Shown: positions 1 to 13,813 of the stretch, one piece after another | Layout of the letters: every line of letters begins with the position of its first letter | How positions within the stretch are numbered: the first letter of the stretch is position 1 | NCBI GenBank assembly: GCA_949152475.1 | Contig: OX424560.1 | Span: 3,720,001-3,784,000 of the forward strand | Direction of reading: 5' to 3' | Origin: Terebella lapidaria | Taxonomy: Eukaryota > Annelida > Polychaeta > Terebellida > Terebellidae | Length of the DNA stretch: 64,000 nucleotides | Position numbers and translations under genes: made by a program | The notes under the pieces: model-generated | What the model was told of the DNA's origin: nothing | Database searches by the model: none | The model's input: only the letters and a program-made list of their open reading frames with translations

Positions 1-3000
1 ACTGTGCTCTATGTAATTGAATTGATTCTTCCCTCTCTGAGAAGATATCCGGACAGGCGTAAGACCCCAGTCTAAGCTGTCAGCCTGGGTATGTGACCAG
101 AAGCAGATAGTTAATATCCAGCCTGGAGCTTACAGACCCATGTGCTGTTGACCACGACAGTTGTTCTTGAATAATGACCACATTTTTTTCGTTTCACATA
201 CAACATCGGTGACCCTTCATCCATCATCGTTTCAGTATAGCTGTCCTACTCGTAGGATTAATCCCAGGTCGAACCATGTATTCACTACAGCAGTCGCTCG
301 CTCTGCTGCCAATATTCATATGAGGCTTTGATGATAGATAGGATAACCATTCCTTCAATCACTGCTGTCACGATAGCCATCTCGAACAGATTGCCGACCG
401 ATATATCTCACTGTGATGTGATTCATGGCCCTTAGGTCGTGCGAAGGGTCACATCGGAAAACTGGAAATGATAGTGGTACAGTCTGTGTGGAAGAGTGGT
501 GACTTCTGAAAAAAATAAATCTCACAGTGAGGTTTTCAGTCCTCGTGGCTGGCAGTTAATGATTCTCAGCACCTACCTTTTTGAGTTTGAGTTCTTAAGG
601 GTTTTAATCACTACTGAACGGTACTTTCCCTTTCCGAGCTGAAATGAAGTGTGGGTGACGTGAACACATCGGTATTGGTGAAGTCGTCAAGGTCGATGAA
701 ACACTTATAGTGTTTGTATATACATACGTAAAGAGTGAAAATCGATTATGGAAATAGAGAAAAAGTGGGATTTGGTTGATTCAATGCTTTGCTGACACAC
801 AATCATATTCTTGTACAACAAACATTTTTATCTTGCATGTTTTTTTAAAAAACCCGTATGTTGTCCTCTGCATCGCCTATTCTGTTTCACATCATGCTCG
901 AATTAGAAACTCTTTATCATCTTCATAACATAAACGATAAGGGAACTGGGTGAATACAGGCTCTCAGTGCTTTCCCCGATACTACTGCAGCGCGTGAACG
1001 ACTAGTTGAACGATAATCCATATAAACACTGTATCAACATGTTCGCTAATCATGTAACCACATTGAATGAACAAAATACTACTTATAATAGTGATGCAAG
1101 TTCTGTATCTGCCAAAGTGTATCATGGTTTTCGTACAAAAACAGACATAAAGTTTTATCTGAATATCTTTTCTGAGAATTCCAGTATTCAGCATGGAAAA
1201 AAAGGAACAAATGACCAGACCACACACAAAGACATTCAAAACGAATGCGAATAAACACACTTAATAAATAGGACATGGTCTCAGATCGGTGAAGAGGGTA
1301 GTAGCTTCTGTTTCACTTCAGATCTCACCTGTCATGAATGGCATGATATATCATCGTATCATAAACACACTATTGTGAACTATTGTACTTAGGTATGCAC
1401 TTCATGCATTATGGATGATGCCACGTGAGTGAAATCAGCTGAAGGTCAACAAAGTTTGGTATGATAAAGAAAACGAGTGTTGTGTTCCGTGTTCATAGAC
1501 GAAAAATCAATATAACATAAAATCCAGTGGCAATTCGCCCAACGGTGCATTATAGGTCATATTATCAATTTTGGTCATGTATGTGGAGAGTACCTAACTG
1601 ATTGTACATATCTGACCTTGGGCAAAATAATATCACCATGTTGTGCATTGGTGCATTATAACAAATATTGCATCTGTGATAGTTTTGGAAGGTCATCGGA
1701 GTCAGGGCACAATTTCGGAAATAATAGCTTCTGAATATGCCCATGTTCACAGACAAAAATTAAAGGGTAATTGACAAGATGTCTGCTCAGGCTACTCTCT
1801 GGCTGTACACACACACAAGTGCTTTCATGTCAGACAGTGGAGCACGATGGAATATAATACCGCTAATGGCTTGTGTCACACACTCAGAATAACTCGATAG
1901 AACAAATAGGAAGTATTGTCTTGCCCAATTATGTGAAGTATAAGTTATGTATTTTCGAGCTGATTTTGTTATAAATTGTTGAAAATTGCGGATATTGTCT
2001 ACCACTCTTTTGCTTGGACAAACTGCACCCAACAGTTCAACATATATATCATTGGATTTGCCGGTTTCTTCTCGGTATGTATCGGGCACAAAACTTCCAT
2101 ACAAATCTTTGTAGACAGGGACTTGTAATTGAACTCTGGGGATTCAATTGCTTTCCCTTTCTTTCGCGGTCGTTTCATCGTTTGTTTGCAGTGTTCATCA
2201 TGATTGTTTATTCCGACGAGGCTTTAACTGGCCTAATTGCAAACATTAGGTTATATTATCATTATTTCAGTATTAAACAGTTGTCACACAGTCTGTGAGG
2301 GCTGACCAATGCACATGAAAAAAGTAATGTTTTTGTACTTCAATTAAATATTTTTTGGAGGTCGCACTGGCTCATTTCGAAACTTCTATATGTAATAACA
2401 GATACAAGAACAATGGAGCAATATTATCATTCAAACGTATAGATGTCAACGACATGAGCAGTTGAATCCCCAGTGCCCCGTCTGGAAAGCAGTGACACAT
2501 ATAGTTAAGAATCCCTCGGCTCATCAGTCACCTCAAGTTTTTAGCCATATTGGTTAAGAGGGAAACGTGACAGGATTTTCTTACATTCTGAGAGTCAGCA
2601 TATTCACCAATCAATCAGGGCACATTCATTGTGAGCTATTTCTACCAATGAAATTTTATGGCATATATTATTTCATCAGATATCACATGGACTCACATGG
2701 GTTCATTCTAAAGATGTTTCAAATACAACACCTCCTCATGCAAGGTGTATGCAGGTATCTTCCACGCTGAAGAATTCACGCACAAATGGAAGAATGCCAT
2801 GAACCAGCTGCCACACCGAATACATAGGGACACTTTTTCTTTTGAAGCCGCTCTCACACATCCGCTCAACAAAACATATTCATAATACATATCATCATTG
2901 TAGATGTTAAAACTGCATTTAACACACCACATGTACAGAAGAAAGCTTCATGTTGGATTCTTGAAAGTTATTCAATAGCCAATGTATAAACGTTTTTTGT

Positions 3001-5215
3001 ATAAAAACGTTTGCGCCATTTACAGGGAAGTATGCAGTCATTGAGTAGGCATGCCGCTACGACCAGTAGCATATTAGTTGTGATGTTTCCTTCACCTTAT
3101 AAGAGATTGTTGTAGCACCGGATTCTGGCAAAATGAATAAGAGATTGGATTTCTAATTCCATTATTATCTTTTTCTCTCTGTAAGGGCAATAAGATGTCG
3201 ATACTGCGGTGTATGATTGGCGACAATGGGGTACTATATTAGGGGTAAGTCGGCTTAGGTTCGCTCGAGACCAAATTGACATGCCCACATAAGTTGACAA
3301 AGTATAAGAGGATCTTGTGACCAGAAACTAATAATCGTTCCTGCCAACATGACCCTTACCTGCAGGAACCAGGTTGTGTTGATAAACACCAATGAATCAT
3401 TGTTGGTGTTAGAGTATTCACAAACCATCTGAGATCGTTGATACAATAGCAGTGTATCATATATGTGAATAAAAGCATATATTGTTGAGATTACATTGTA
3501 TATTTCAATTCAACATACGAGCCTTATTATCAAACCTTGTGGTGAGTGTGAGATGGAGGTCAACATAGCGTTAAATCGTTACAGAAATGTAGTAAAAAAA
3601 GAACACCAGACCCCCAAAATTGTCATCAAAGGTCAACAATTATTGTTTGGAGTAAAAAAAAAAGTTAAGTATGCAGAGTGTATGAGTCATATGAGCAGTG
3701 TTTATTTTCAGCACCAGCGTGCTATGGTAATATACCAGACAGGTTGTATCACCGGTCGCTTCACTGTTCAGTGTCACTTCTAACCACACACAAGAGTTAA
3801 ATCCATTTTGAATTTCATTAATGTAATCATTCATGAAATACCCTGGTCATAATTGGAAATGGGTGCATTGTTTTTGGGAACGGTTGGCAACCAGCTGTCT
3901 GATTCATGGGAAATAAATTGAGACAGGTTGAAAACATGTGCTCCAGCTGAAGACAAATCGGCAAAGGTCATGTCGTGGTCAATAGCACGTAGGTTTGTCA
4001 GCCCCAAACTTGAATTTATGTATCAGGTGATACCTCCCAGGCTGACACCTGATGCCGAGGTTTTAATACAGTCTGGAAATCGTTTTGGGGAGGAAAACAT
4101 ACAACAATTCCACAAAATACAGTCCAACTTGACTAAATGAGGTGGCAAACAGACACGTTTTAAAAAAATTCAATTTAACACATTTCACAACTTGGGCCGA
4201 AGGTAATACAGTAGATGAAATATATCATACAAATACATGCATGATGAGGTGTATACTAAAACATATTGACATGCAGTATCCGTCACCTGACATGGTTGAG
4301 AATGTGTAAAATATAATATTTTCTCAATTTGTAATTCTGTTCCATTTTCAACTACAGTCCAAGCGATTGTTGCATGGTTGAAATACATGTTTGTTTTGGT
4401 CGAAAGCTAAGGAAGATTAGCAAGCGTTTCGTTTTTGTGCACGAAGTTTAATCCTCAACTGTATCAATACCCTTACACAGATGTACATTCACTCCATATA
4501 GCATTCTATGAAATTTATGCCCAGTGTTCAGTATTGTGATGTATCGTTGATGCATTACCGTATTTCCTGTGGGATGCGACATATCCGACTCCGGACATAT
4601 ATTTGTCTAGAATCGTGAAGCAAGCAGACAGTGGGGATTCAAGGTACCCAGTGTGCTCACGGTGCTGCAATCTTGTGGAATATGTTTTTCTCGAGGTTAT
4701 GTGTTCCTAAGTCGCAGTGGTGTTTGATTGCAAGCTGGCTATGGAGGCATGTGTTTTAATGGGTAAATGTTGGTGTAGCGTCTTGTTTTCTCTTCACCAT
4801 TACTGGATAATTTGTGTAAACCGACTATTTATGACTAAAAGAAGTCAATAAAAGTTGTGAAAAGAATTTGTAAGCATATAATACAGCATGCATACCTTCG
4901 CGTCACTCCACTGATATAAAACAGCATGTACTGGGTCAACTAATTCAATGGAACATTTAAACTATCAATAAAACATCTGGGCAGAACAGTCTAAACGTGA
5001 TAGGTGTTGTCAGGCATTAGGATAGAAGATGGAAGAGTGTATACAATTATCTGCAGTCGATCAAGGACATAGATGGAAAATCTCAAATACATCCTGGTAA
5101 CTGTTTGATTGTTCCCGGCACCATAAAGGTCACGTCGAAAAGTGGACCAGTTGTAATCTGATTTGCCCCGGACCACTACCCTCTTGTACCTGGCGAGGAT
5201 GTACAAGATTTTGGA
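1..5215. repeat. Direct tandem unit, copy A (about 5.2 kb)
   Basis: The stretch from position 1 matches the stretch from 5508 in the same orientation, and the match resumes at intervals to about 5215 against about 10060. It is the longest-ordered copy of a three-copy series. Copy B lacks the part equivalent to about 531-1420 here, whereas copy C keeps some of it (near 10560-10660), so B probably lost it. There is no long open frame; the open frames are short, AT-rich and not shared whole between copies. Two short frames do persist across copies (see findings). I recognise no protein family. The unit could be an old transposon, a broken duplicated gene or an intergenic segment copied by unequal exchange. 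Whether it extends left of the window cannot be seen. Confidence 0.85.
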
Positions 5216-5507
5216 GGGGGCTTTCCCATATCATCCTTTATCCTTTATGACCTTTTTATCCTACACATATAGTACCACACTGCCATAACTCAAGTAGTAC
5301 ATTGTGGACCAAATGTCTCGAAAATGAAAGAATGAACATAAGTCAAAATATGTCACAATAACATATTGAATATGTTTGTTGGATCATAAACAGTGACGTA
5401 TGAGTAGAATATATTTCAAGCTTTAAACAATATTACACTTCACAAATGATGCACGATGCATAGAGCAGATTGATGGTTACATTTTACCAACTCTTCCAAG
5501 AAGCTGG
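5216..5507. other. Spacer between tandem copies A and B
   Basis: This 292-bp stretch follows the end of the A/B match and precedes the restart of the unit at 5508. I see no matching piece in B or C, no gene and no clear element ends. Copies B and C continue past the point where A stops (10060-10500 against 17750-18200), so A is either cut short or replaced here. Confidence 0.5.
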
Positions 5508-6906
5508 ACTGTGCTCTATGTAATTGAATTGATTCTTCCCTCTCTGAGAAGATATTCGGAAAGGCTTAAGACCTCAGTCTAAGCTGTCAGCCTGGGTATG
5601 TGACCAGAAGCAGATAGGTAATATCCAGCGTGAAGCTGACAGACCCATGTGCTGTTGACCACGACAGGTGCATTTGAATAATGACCAAAATTTTTCGTTT
5701 CATATGCGACATCCGTGACCCTTCATCCATCAGCGTTTCAGTATAGCTGTCCTCCTCGTAGGATTAATCCCATGGCGAACCATGCATTCACTACAGCAGT
5801 CGCTCGCTCTGCTGCCAATATTCATATGAGGCTTTGATGATAGATAACATAACCATTCCTTCTGGAATAGATTGCCGACCGATATATCTCACTGTGATGT
5901 GATTCATTCCCCTTAGGTCGTGTGAGGGGTCACATCGGAAAACTGGAATTGATAGTGGTGCAGTCTGTGTGGGAGAGTGGTGACTTCTGAAAAAAATAAA
6001 TCTCACAGTGCCACCTGAGTGAAATCAGCTGAAGGTCGACAAAGTTTGGTATGATAAAGAAAATGAGTGGTGTGTTCCGTGTTCATAGACAAATCCATGA
6101 ATAACGCATGGGCTGTGAAAAATAACATCCAGTGGTAATTCGCCCAACAGTGCATAATAGGTCATATTATCAATTTTGGTCATGTATGTGGAGAGTACCT
6201 AACTGATTGTATATATCTGACCTTGGGACAAAAACATAAGCACCATGCTGTGCATTGATGCATTATAACAAATATTGCATCTGTGATACTTTTGGGAGGT
6301 CATCGGAGTCAGGGCTAAATTTCGGAAATAATAGCTTCTGAATGTGCCCATGTTCATAGACAAAAATTAGAGGGTAATTGACAAGATGTCTGCTCAGGCT
6401 ACTCTCTGGCTGTACACATACACAAGTGCCTTCATGTCAGACAGTGGAGCGCAATGGAACATAATACCACTAATGGCTTGTGTCATACACTCTTTACACT
6501 CAGAATAACTCGACATACCAGATAGGAAGTATCGTCTTGCCCAATTATATGAAGTATAAACTATGTATTTGAGAGCTGATTTTGAACAATATATTACCAT
6601 AAGTTCTTGTTCTTCTTTCACAAGCATTTTTTTTTATAAATTGTTGAAAATTGCAGATATTGTCTACCACTTCTTTTGCTTGGACAAGCTGCACCCAACA
6701 GTTCCACATATATATATCATCGGATTTTGCCGGTTTCTTCTCGGTATGTATCGGGCACAAAACTCCCATACAAACCATTGTAGACGGGGACTTGTAATGG
6801 ACCTCTGAAGATTCAATTCCTTTGCCTTTCTTTGTCGGTCGTTCCATCGTTTGCAGTGTTCATTGTGATTGTTTACTCCGGCGAGACTTTAACTGGCCTA
6901 ATTGCA

Positions 6907-7012
6907 AACATTAGGTTATGTAAGTAAGTATATTTAGTAAGTATTATTAAGTAAGTATATTAAGTAAGTATATTATATATATTAATTAAGTAAGTTATAT
7001 TAATATTATTTT
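6907..7012. repeat. AAGTA/TTAAGTA-type microsatellite
   Basis: The stretch is made of imperfect AAGTA, AAGTATATT and TTAAGTAAG words. It sits inside copy B between words that are next to each other in copy A (near 2250-2262), so it expanded after the duplication. Confidence 0.8.
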
Positions 7013-7749
7013 TTCAGTATTAAACAGTTGTCACACAGTCTGTGAGGACTGATCAATGCACATGACAAAAATAATATTTTCGTACTTCAATTGAATATTT
7101 TTTGGAGGTCGCACTGGCTCATTTCGAAACTTTTATATGAGTAATGCAAGATGCAAGAACAATGGACGAATCAACGACATAAGCAGATAAATCCCCAGAG
7201 CCCCGTCTGGAAAGCGGTGACACATATGTTTAAGAGTCCCTCGGCTCATCAGTCACCTCAAGTTTTTAGCCATATTGCATTTTGGTTAAGAGGGAAACGT
7301 GACAGGATTTTCTAACATTTTGAGAGTCAGCAAATTCACCAATCAACATTCATTGTTGATCAACATTCAATATTCATTGTGAGCTTTTTCTACCAAAGAA
7401 ATTTATTGGCATATTTTATATCATCAGATATCACATGGACTCAAATGGGTTCATTCTAAACATGATTCAAGTACATCACCTCCTCATGCCAGGTGTACGC
7501 AGGTATCTCCCTGGCTGAAAAATTCTCACACAAATGGAGTAATGCCATGAACCAGCTGCCACACCAAATACATAGGGACACTTTTTCTTTTTAAGCCGCT
7601 CTCACACATCCGCTCAACACAACATACATATCATCATTGTCGATGTTTCAGGGCCGAAAAAGAAATGAAACAGTTATGAATACTAGCAAGATTTTCGTAA
7701 ATCGGTGGCGGCCATTTTGTTTTTCGGCCCTCAAAAAAATTCCTCAAGG

Positions 7750-8182
7750 GTGACAAGCTGGCACTCGTCTGATTTCAGTTCAGGATAGGTCAATATCCAA
7801 AATAAACAATAAAACGTTGTACGGACCCTAAACCACGGTTGCCTAATTAAACACTATTTGGCAGCTGGACTATATGGCTAATCAAACGATAACAAAACGT
7901 TTGCGCCATTTACTGGGGAGTATGCAGTCATTTTGACCAAATTGACATGCCCACATGAGCTGACAAAATATTAGGATCTTCTGACCAGAAACTAATAATT
8001 GCGCCATTTACTGGGGAGTATGCAGTCATTTTGACAAAATTGACATGCCCACATGAGCTGACAAAATATTAGGATCTTCTGACCAGAAACTAATAATCGT
8101 TCCTTGCTGGCACTCGTCTGATTTCAGTTCAGGATAGGTCAAAGATGGCAAATAAACAATAAAACGTTGTACGGACCCTAAA
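7750..8182. repeat. Nested local duplication inside copy B
   Basis: A unit of about 100 bp, starting at GCGCCATTTACTGGGGAGTA, occurs at about 7908 and again at about 8006. On either side of this pair lies a second repeated piece of about 75 bp, beginning CTGGCACTCGTCTGATTTCA (about 7750 and 8106). Copies A and C have each piece at most once. No coding content. Confidence 0.8.
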
Positions 8183-10932
8183 ACATGGTTGACCTTTCTT
8201 CCGTTGGGCTAATACATATTGACTAATAATTATCTTTCAAGAAATATGAAGCTTTCTTCTGTACATGTGGTGTGTCCAATGCGCCAACATGCCAAGAGTT
8301 GACCCTGCAGGATCCAGGTTGTGGTGATAAACAGCATTGAATCAGTGTTGGTGTTGGAGTATTCACATAACATCAGAGTTCGTTGATACAATAGTAGTGT
8401 ATCATATATGTGAATAAAAGCATATATTGTCGAGATTACATTATATTTCAATTCACCATACGAGCCTTATTAATAGAAACCTTGTATTAGGTGTGAAATG
8501 GAGGTCAACAAAATTGTCACCGAAGGACAACAATTATCATCTGTTTGGAGTAAAAATAAATGTAAAGTATGCAGAGTGTGTGCGTCATGTGAGCAGTGTT
8601 TATTTTCAGCACCAGCGTGCTATGGTAATATACCAGACACGTTGTATCACCAGTCGCGTCACTGTTCAGTGTCACTTCTAACCACACCCACGAGTTAAAT
8701 CCATGTTGAATTTCATGAATGTTATCATTCATGAAATACCCTGGTCATAATTGGTATTGGGTGCATTGTATTCGAGAATGGTTGGCGACCAGCTGTCTGA
8801 TTCATGGGAAATAAAGTGAGACAGGTTGAAAACATGTGCCCCAGCTGAAGACAAATCAGCACAGGTCATGTCGTGGTCAGTAGTACGTGGGTTTGTCAGC
8901 CCCAAACTTGAATTTATGTATCGGGTGATACCTGCCAGGCTGACACCTTTGCCGAGGATTTGATACAGTCCGGAAATCGTTTTGGGGAGGAAAGCATACA
9001 CAGCAATTCCACATACAGCAATTCCACAAAACACAGTCCAACTCGACTAAATGAGGTGGCAAACAGACACGTATTAATGAATTCAATTGAACACATGCCA
9101 CAACTTGGGCCGAATTTAATACAATAGATGAAATATATCATACAAATACATGCATGATGAGATGTATACTTCTGTTCCGTTTTCAACTACAGTCCAGGCG
9201 ATGGTTGCATGATTGAAAGACATGGTTTTTTTTGGTTGAAAGGTACGGAAGATCAGCATGCGTTTCGTCTTTGTGCACGAAGTTTAATCCTCAAATGGAT
9301 CAATACCCTTACACGGTGTACATTCACTCCATATTGTGTTCTATGAAATTTATGCCCAGTGTTCAATATTCGCATAGCTGTGATGTATCATTGTCGCATT
9401 ACCGTATTTCCTGTGGGATGCGACATATCCGACTCGGGACATATATTTGTCTAGAATTGTGACGCAAGCAGACAGTGGGGATTCAGGGTACCCGATGTGC
9501 TCATAGTGCTGCAATCTTGTGAAATATTTTTTTTCACAAGGTTATGTGTTCCTAAGTCGCAGGGGTGTTTGATTGCAGGCTGGCTATGGAGGCAAGTGTT
9601 TTAATGGGTAAATGTTGGTGTAGCGTCTTGTTTTCTCTTCACCACAGCTGGATAATTTGTGTAAACCGACTATTTATGACTAAAAGAAGTAAATAAATGT
9701 TGTGAAAAGAATTTGAAGGCATATAATACAACATGCATACTAATGCGTCACTCCACTGATATAAAACATCCTGTACTGGGTCAATTAATTCAATGAAACA
9801 TTAAAAAACCAATAAAACATCTGAGCAGAACAGTCTAAACGTGATAGGTGTTGTCAAGCATTAGGACAGAAGATGAAAGAGTGTATACAATTATCCGCAG
9901 TTGATCAAGGACATAGACGGACAATCTCAAATACATCCTGGTAACTGCTTGATTGTTCCCGGCACCAGAAAGGTCACGTCGAAAAGTGAACCAGTTGTAA
10001 TCTGATTTGCCCCGGACCACTACCTTATTGTACCAGGCGAGGATGTTGAGCAACATCCATCGCAGCATGTGCTTCTGCAGTCATTCAGAAGTGGACAAGC
10101 ACTTCAGTAATTCATACCAAACACAACACTAACACATGACATATAACAACAACGCCTCCAATTCAACTTCAAATGAGCGAGGGGTTGTCAAACATTCAAA
10201 AACGAGATGAAACAGGACCGAATATCATCCATGATCGTTCAATGATCATTCATGATCCAATCTCAAAGAAATTCGCCTAATTGGTTGCTCTTGCCACCAG
10301 AAATGTCACGTCAACTGATCATAATCTCTGACTTGACGCTCCATCGCAGCACCATGCCCTAGTAGGTGGTGAAAATTGAGCAATGTTGGTCATGATCTTG
10401 TGGTTTTTCTCTGATCAACAGGTTCGGTATTTGCTGGTTCCATCATCTTTTTATGCTGATTGCCCACTTAAAGGTGTACAAACATTGCAAATTGCTGATA
10501 TTCGCTGATATTCGTTATAAATGCAATCATAACGTTTTGCTATCTGAGAATTTCAAGATTCAACCTAAACAAAAAACCATACACAAAGACAATGATAATG
10601 CTGGCGAATAAACACATTGAGTACTCCCATAACGGTGGACAATGTCGTCTCATGGGTGACAGAGCTTGTGGTTCACTTCTAACACATTTCACCTGTCATG
10701 ATTGGCTTGCTGCACAACTGATTATCGTTACCACAAGGTAAAGGATTGGACTCATCGCCGGGTTAGTATGCACTTAATGCAGTAATGGAAAATGTCACCT
10801 GAGCGAAATCAGTTGAAGGTCGACATACTATGGTATAGTAATGAAAATAAGTTTTGTGGTCCTTGTTCATTGAAACATCCATGAATAATGCAGTGTTTGT
10901 GCCACATAACATCTAGTGATAATGCCCAACGG

Positions 10933-11708
10933 CACAATGAAACGTTGTGCATTGCCTCCCATTGAATGAGCAAATCGCGCGAGATTTGAATAAAGTTCAC
11001 GAGATTGTCATACTATATGAGGTCACTTGTCATCTGAAAAACATGCATATTTTATCCATACCTTAAATAATACTTGTAATTTGGTCCAAGATGCATAAAG
11101 GTATGAATCTCAATCCATAGTATCAAAATATAAAGGCGAATATTGAAAACAATAACCATTTCCCTTCATTCATAAACGAGATGTCACTTGCCAACTGAAA
11201 ACATGACGCGGCCCTCCACAGTTCTATCCGAAACCGGGTAAACACTATACCAAAACAAAGCTGAAGGTTTGACACACACAAGAAAAAGTCAGCGTTCCCC
11301 AACAAAAGTCAGAAGACTTTCAAATTGACACCAATGCAAACGAAGCTGAAAAGCTCCTGGGGATGTCCAGCCATCTTGGAAACTACTTTCGAGGTCAAAT
11401 CTCCAGTTATATATGACGGATTTCCACGATTCAAACATCTACGTGTGTGTTTTTGCCTCCTGACCCGGCCTAGAACCACTGCGCATAAATTATATTTTAC
11501 CCTGTTCCCATAGGTCCGATGCGCATGTTAATTGCGTAAAAAAACTTGTGTCTCGTGCACGCAGATGCAACTCGACTGCGCATGCGCAGGTCACACAAAT
11601 GAGGAAACACACATTCGTTGGTGCGGTTCAAATCAGTTGCAACGCTTGTAAAACTTGACTGCACATGCGCAACCCAGTAAAGGTGATTCAAGAGAACATT
11701 TCATTGTG
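10933..11708. mobile_element. Transib-like non-autonomous DNA transposon (776 bp)
   Basis: The left end reads CACAATGAAACGTT and the right end is the inverted match (reverse complement CACAATGAAATGTT). The flanks are a perfect 5-bp direct repeat AACGG (10928-10932 and 11709-11713). Copies A (near 1539) and B (near 6145) show the unbroken site, in which CCCAAC(G/A)G runs on toward the TAGGTCATATTATCAA word that follows the element in C. Transib elements are known for 5-bp target duplications and CACWATG-type ends, which resemble the V(D)J signal heptamer. There is no transposase frame inside, so it would need a helper. Family assignment rests on the ends and the duplication only. Confidence 0.75.
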
Positions 11709-12117
11709 AACGGAACAGTTTTAGGTCATATTATCAAATTTTGGTGATGTATGCATAAAATCGGTAGCAGTGGAGAGCGCAGTATCTAAATAGTTGTTGT
11801 ATGTGACCGCGGGACATGTAACAAAATAATATGCACCATGTTGCATTGATGCATTATAGCAATGGTTACAGTCGTGATATTTCTGAATGTTATACGAGTC
11901 AGGACACAAAATAGGAAATAATAGCTTCTGAATATGCCCATATTCCCGGGAAAAAATGAGAGGTCAATTGAAAAGATATCGGTTCAGGCTATTCTCTGGC
12001 TGAACAATGTACACAGGTGATCTTATGTCGGAGAGTGGAGCACGATGGAACATAATACCACTAATGGTCTGTATCTCACACTATTCACACTCAGTATAAC
12101 TCGATAGAATACATATA

Positions 12118-12747
12118 CTCAGATTTTTTAACTCGTTCACACCGTTTTTTGCCTTTAGTTCAGTCAAGTTACTTCGAGCGAACTATTCAACTGAATATTG
12201 CATATCTGTGTTACAAACGGCAAATAATTCACACAAAACTGACTTCCGGAACGTTATCTGTTTCTTTCAAAACACAAAAGTTTTATTTAAGCGTGGATTT
12301 GCTTGAACCATGGGCGCCGACATATTGCTTGGTTCTCGACAACTGATGACGGAATCCAAATGGACAAGTTCAAATTAGTCATAATAAGGGGATCGGGTTG
12401 TCTGTTGTCGTCAAGGTGCCTGCACATGCGAGTCATTTCGAATCAGTTTACCTGTGTGGGCGGTCACGAATCCTAACTCTCGCCCCTATGCAAATTATCC
12501 GAACAGAATCGCCCATCACGTGCCAAAGGAAAACAATATTTGTTGACATGCAAACGACAGGATTTCAGGGAAAATTTATCATTGCAGTAGATTGCTAACT
12601 CTCACAGTTCCCTGAGCAGAAGTCTGAAAGTTTGCAGAAAAATGCCGTTTGGTCTCCAGGTGAAGTATGCCAAGTTACAATACGATACCATTAAATATCG
12701 CAAAAATATCGCCAAAAAACGGTGTAAATGAGTTAGAAAAATCAGAG
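12118..12747. mobile_element. TA-flanked inverted-repeat element (630 bp MITE)
   Basis: Inverted ends of about 35 bp begin CTCAGATTTTTTAACTC on the left and close with GAGTTAGAAAAATCAGAG on the right; the sub-ends ACACCGTTTTTTGCC and GGCGATATTTTTGCG-type words are less exact. The flanks are TA (or TATA) on both sides. Copies A (about 1905) and B (about 6520) lack it. The TA flank suggests a Tc1/mariner-type relative, but a 4-bp TATA duplication is equally compatible. No transposase is encoded. Confidence 0.7.
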
Positions 12748-13813
12748 TATAGGAATTTTGTCTTATTACATGTAGGCAGTTTTTATGTATGTTCGAGCTG
12801 ATTTTGCCTAATATATGACCTTAAGTGAACATTGAATGGTGGGGTACATTCGTTTCTGTTTCTTGCTTCATACGTGATTTGTTAGATATGGTTGAACATT
12901 GGTGATATTTGACAAACTGCAACAAACCATTCGGTATATATATCATTAGATTTTACGGGTTTTCCTCAGTATGCATCGAGCACAAGACTCCCATACGAAG
13001 CTTCTTAAGCAGGGACTTGTAATGGAAACCTGATGATTAAAATTCTTTGCATTCTTTGTCGATTCGTTTGCTGTGTTAGTTATGATTCTTTATTTCCGAT
13101 TAGTCTTTAACTGGCCTCCTTGCAAACCTAATGTTATAATATTATCATTTCAGTATTAGGCAATTGACACACAGTCTGTGAGTACTGACCAATGTACATG
13201 AAAAAAGCCCAATGTTTTTGTACTTTTGTCGGAAGGGTGGGGAGGGGGGTTGGGGCACACTGGAAAAATTCAAAACTTTTATATGAGTAATACAAGAACA
13301 AAGGGGCAATATCATTGTTATTTTAAAGTGTAGATGTCAATGACATAAACAGTTAAATCCCTAGTGCCCCATCTGGAAAAGCAGTGACGTAGATGTTTAG
13401 GAGTCCCTCAGCTCATCAGTCACCTCTAAGTTTTTGGTTATGTCGGTTGAGAGGGAAACGTGACAGGAATTTCTTACATTTTGAGAGTCAGCAAATTCAC
13501 CAATCAATTAGGGTACATTCATTGTGAGCTATTCCTACCAATGACATATATATATTCATTGCATATTTTATTTCGTCAGATATCACATGGGTTCATTCTA
13601 AAAATGTTTCAAACACCTCCTCATGCCGCTGTATGCAGGAATCTTCCTGGCTGAAGAATTTACACACGAATGGAGGAACTCCATAAACCGCCTGTCATAT
13701 CGAATACATGGTGACGGTGTTTTTCATAATACATATCATCATTGTCGATGTTATGACTATATTTGACGCAAGGAAGCTTCATGATTGAATTCTTGAAAGA
13801 TAATTAATAGTCA

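Larger units (their letters stand above)
5508..10500. repeat. Direct tandem unit, copy B (about 5 kb)
   Basis: This copy starts with the same sequence as position 1, offset by 5507 bases. It lacks the equivalent of A 531-1420, with the join near 6010. It gained an AAGTA-type microsatellite (6907-7012) and a local double duplication (7750-8182). Its end (about 10000-10470) matches copy C at about 17700-18170, including a GTCACGTCGAAAAGTG word followed by an ACCAGTTGTAATCTG word. No open frame over 101 codons is present and no product is recognised. Confidence 0.85.

Noticed and set aside
241-290. GGTTCGACCTGGGAT-type word on the minus strand, like a tRNA T-arm
   Set aside because: No acceptor stem, D-arm or anticodon arm could be folded around it; it repeats in copy B as part of the tandem unit.
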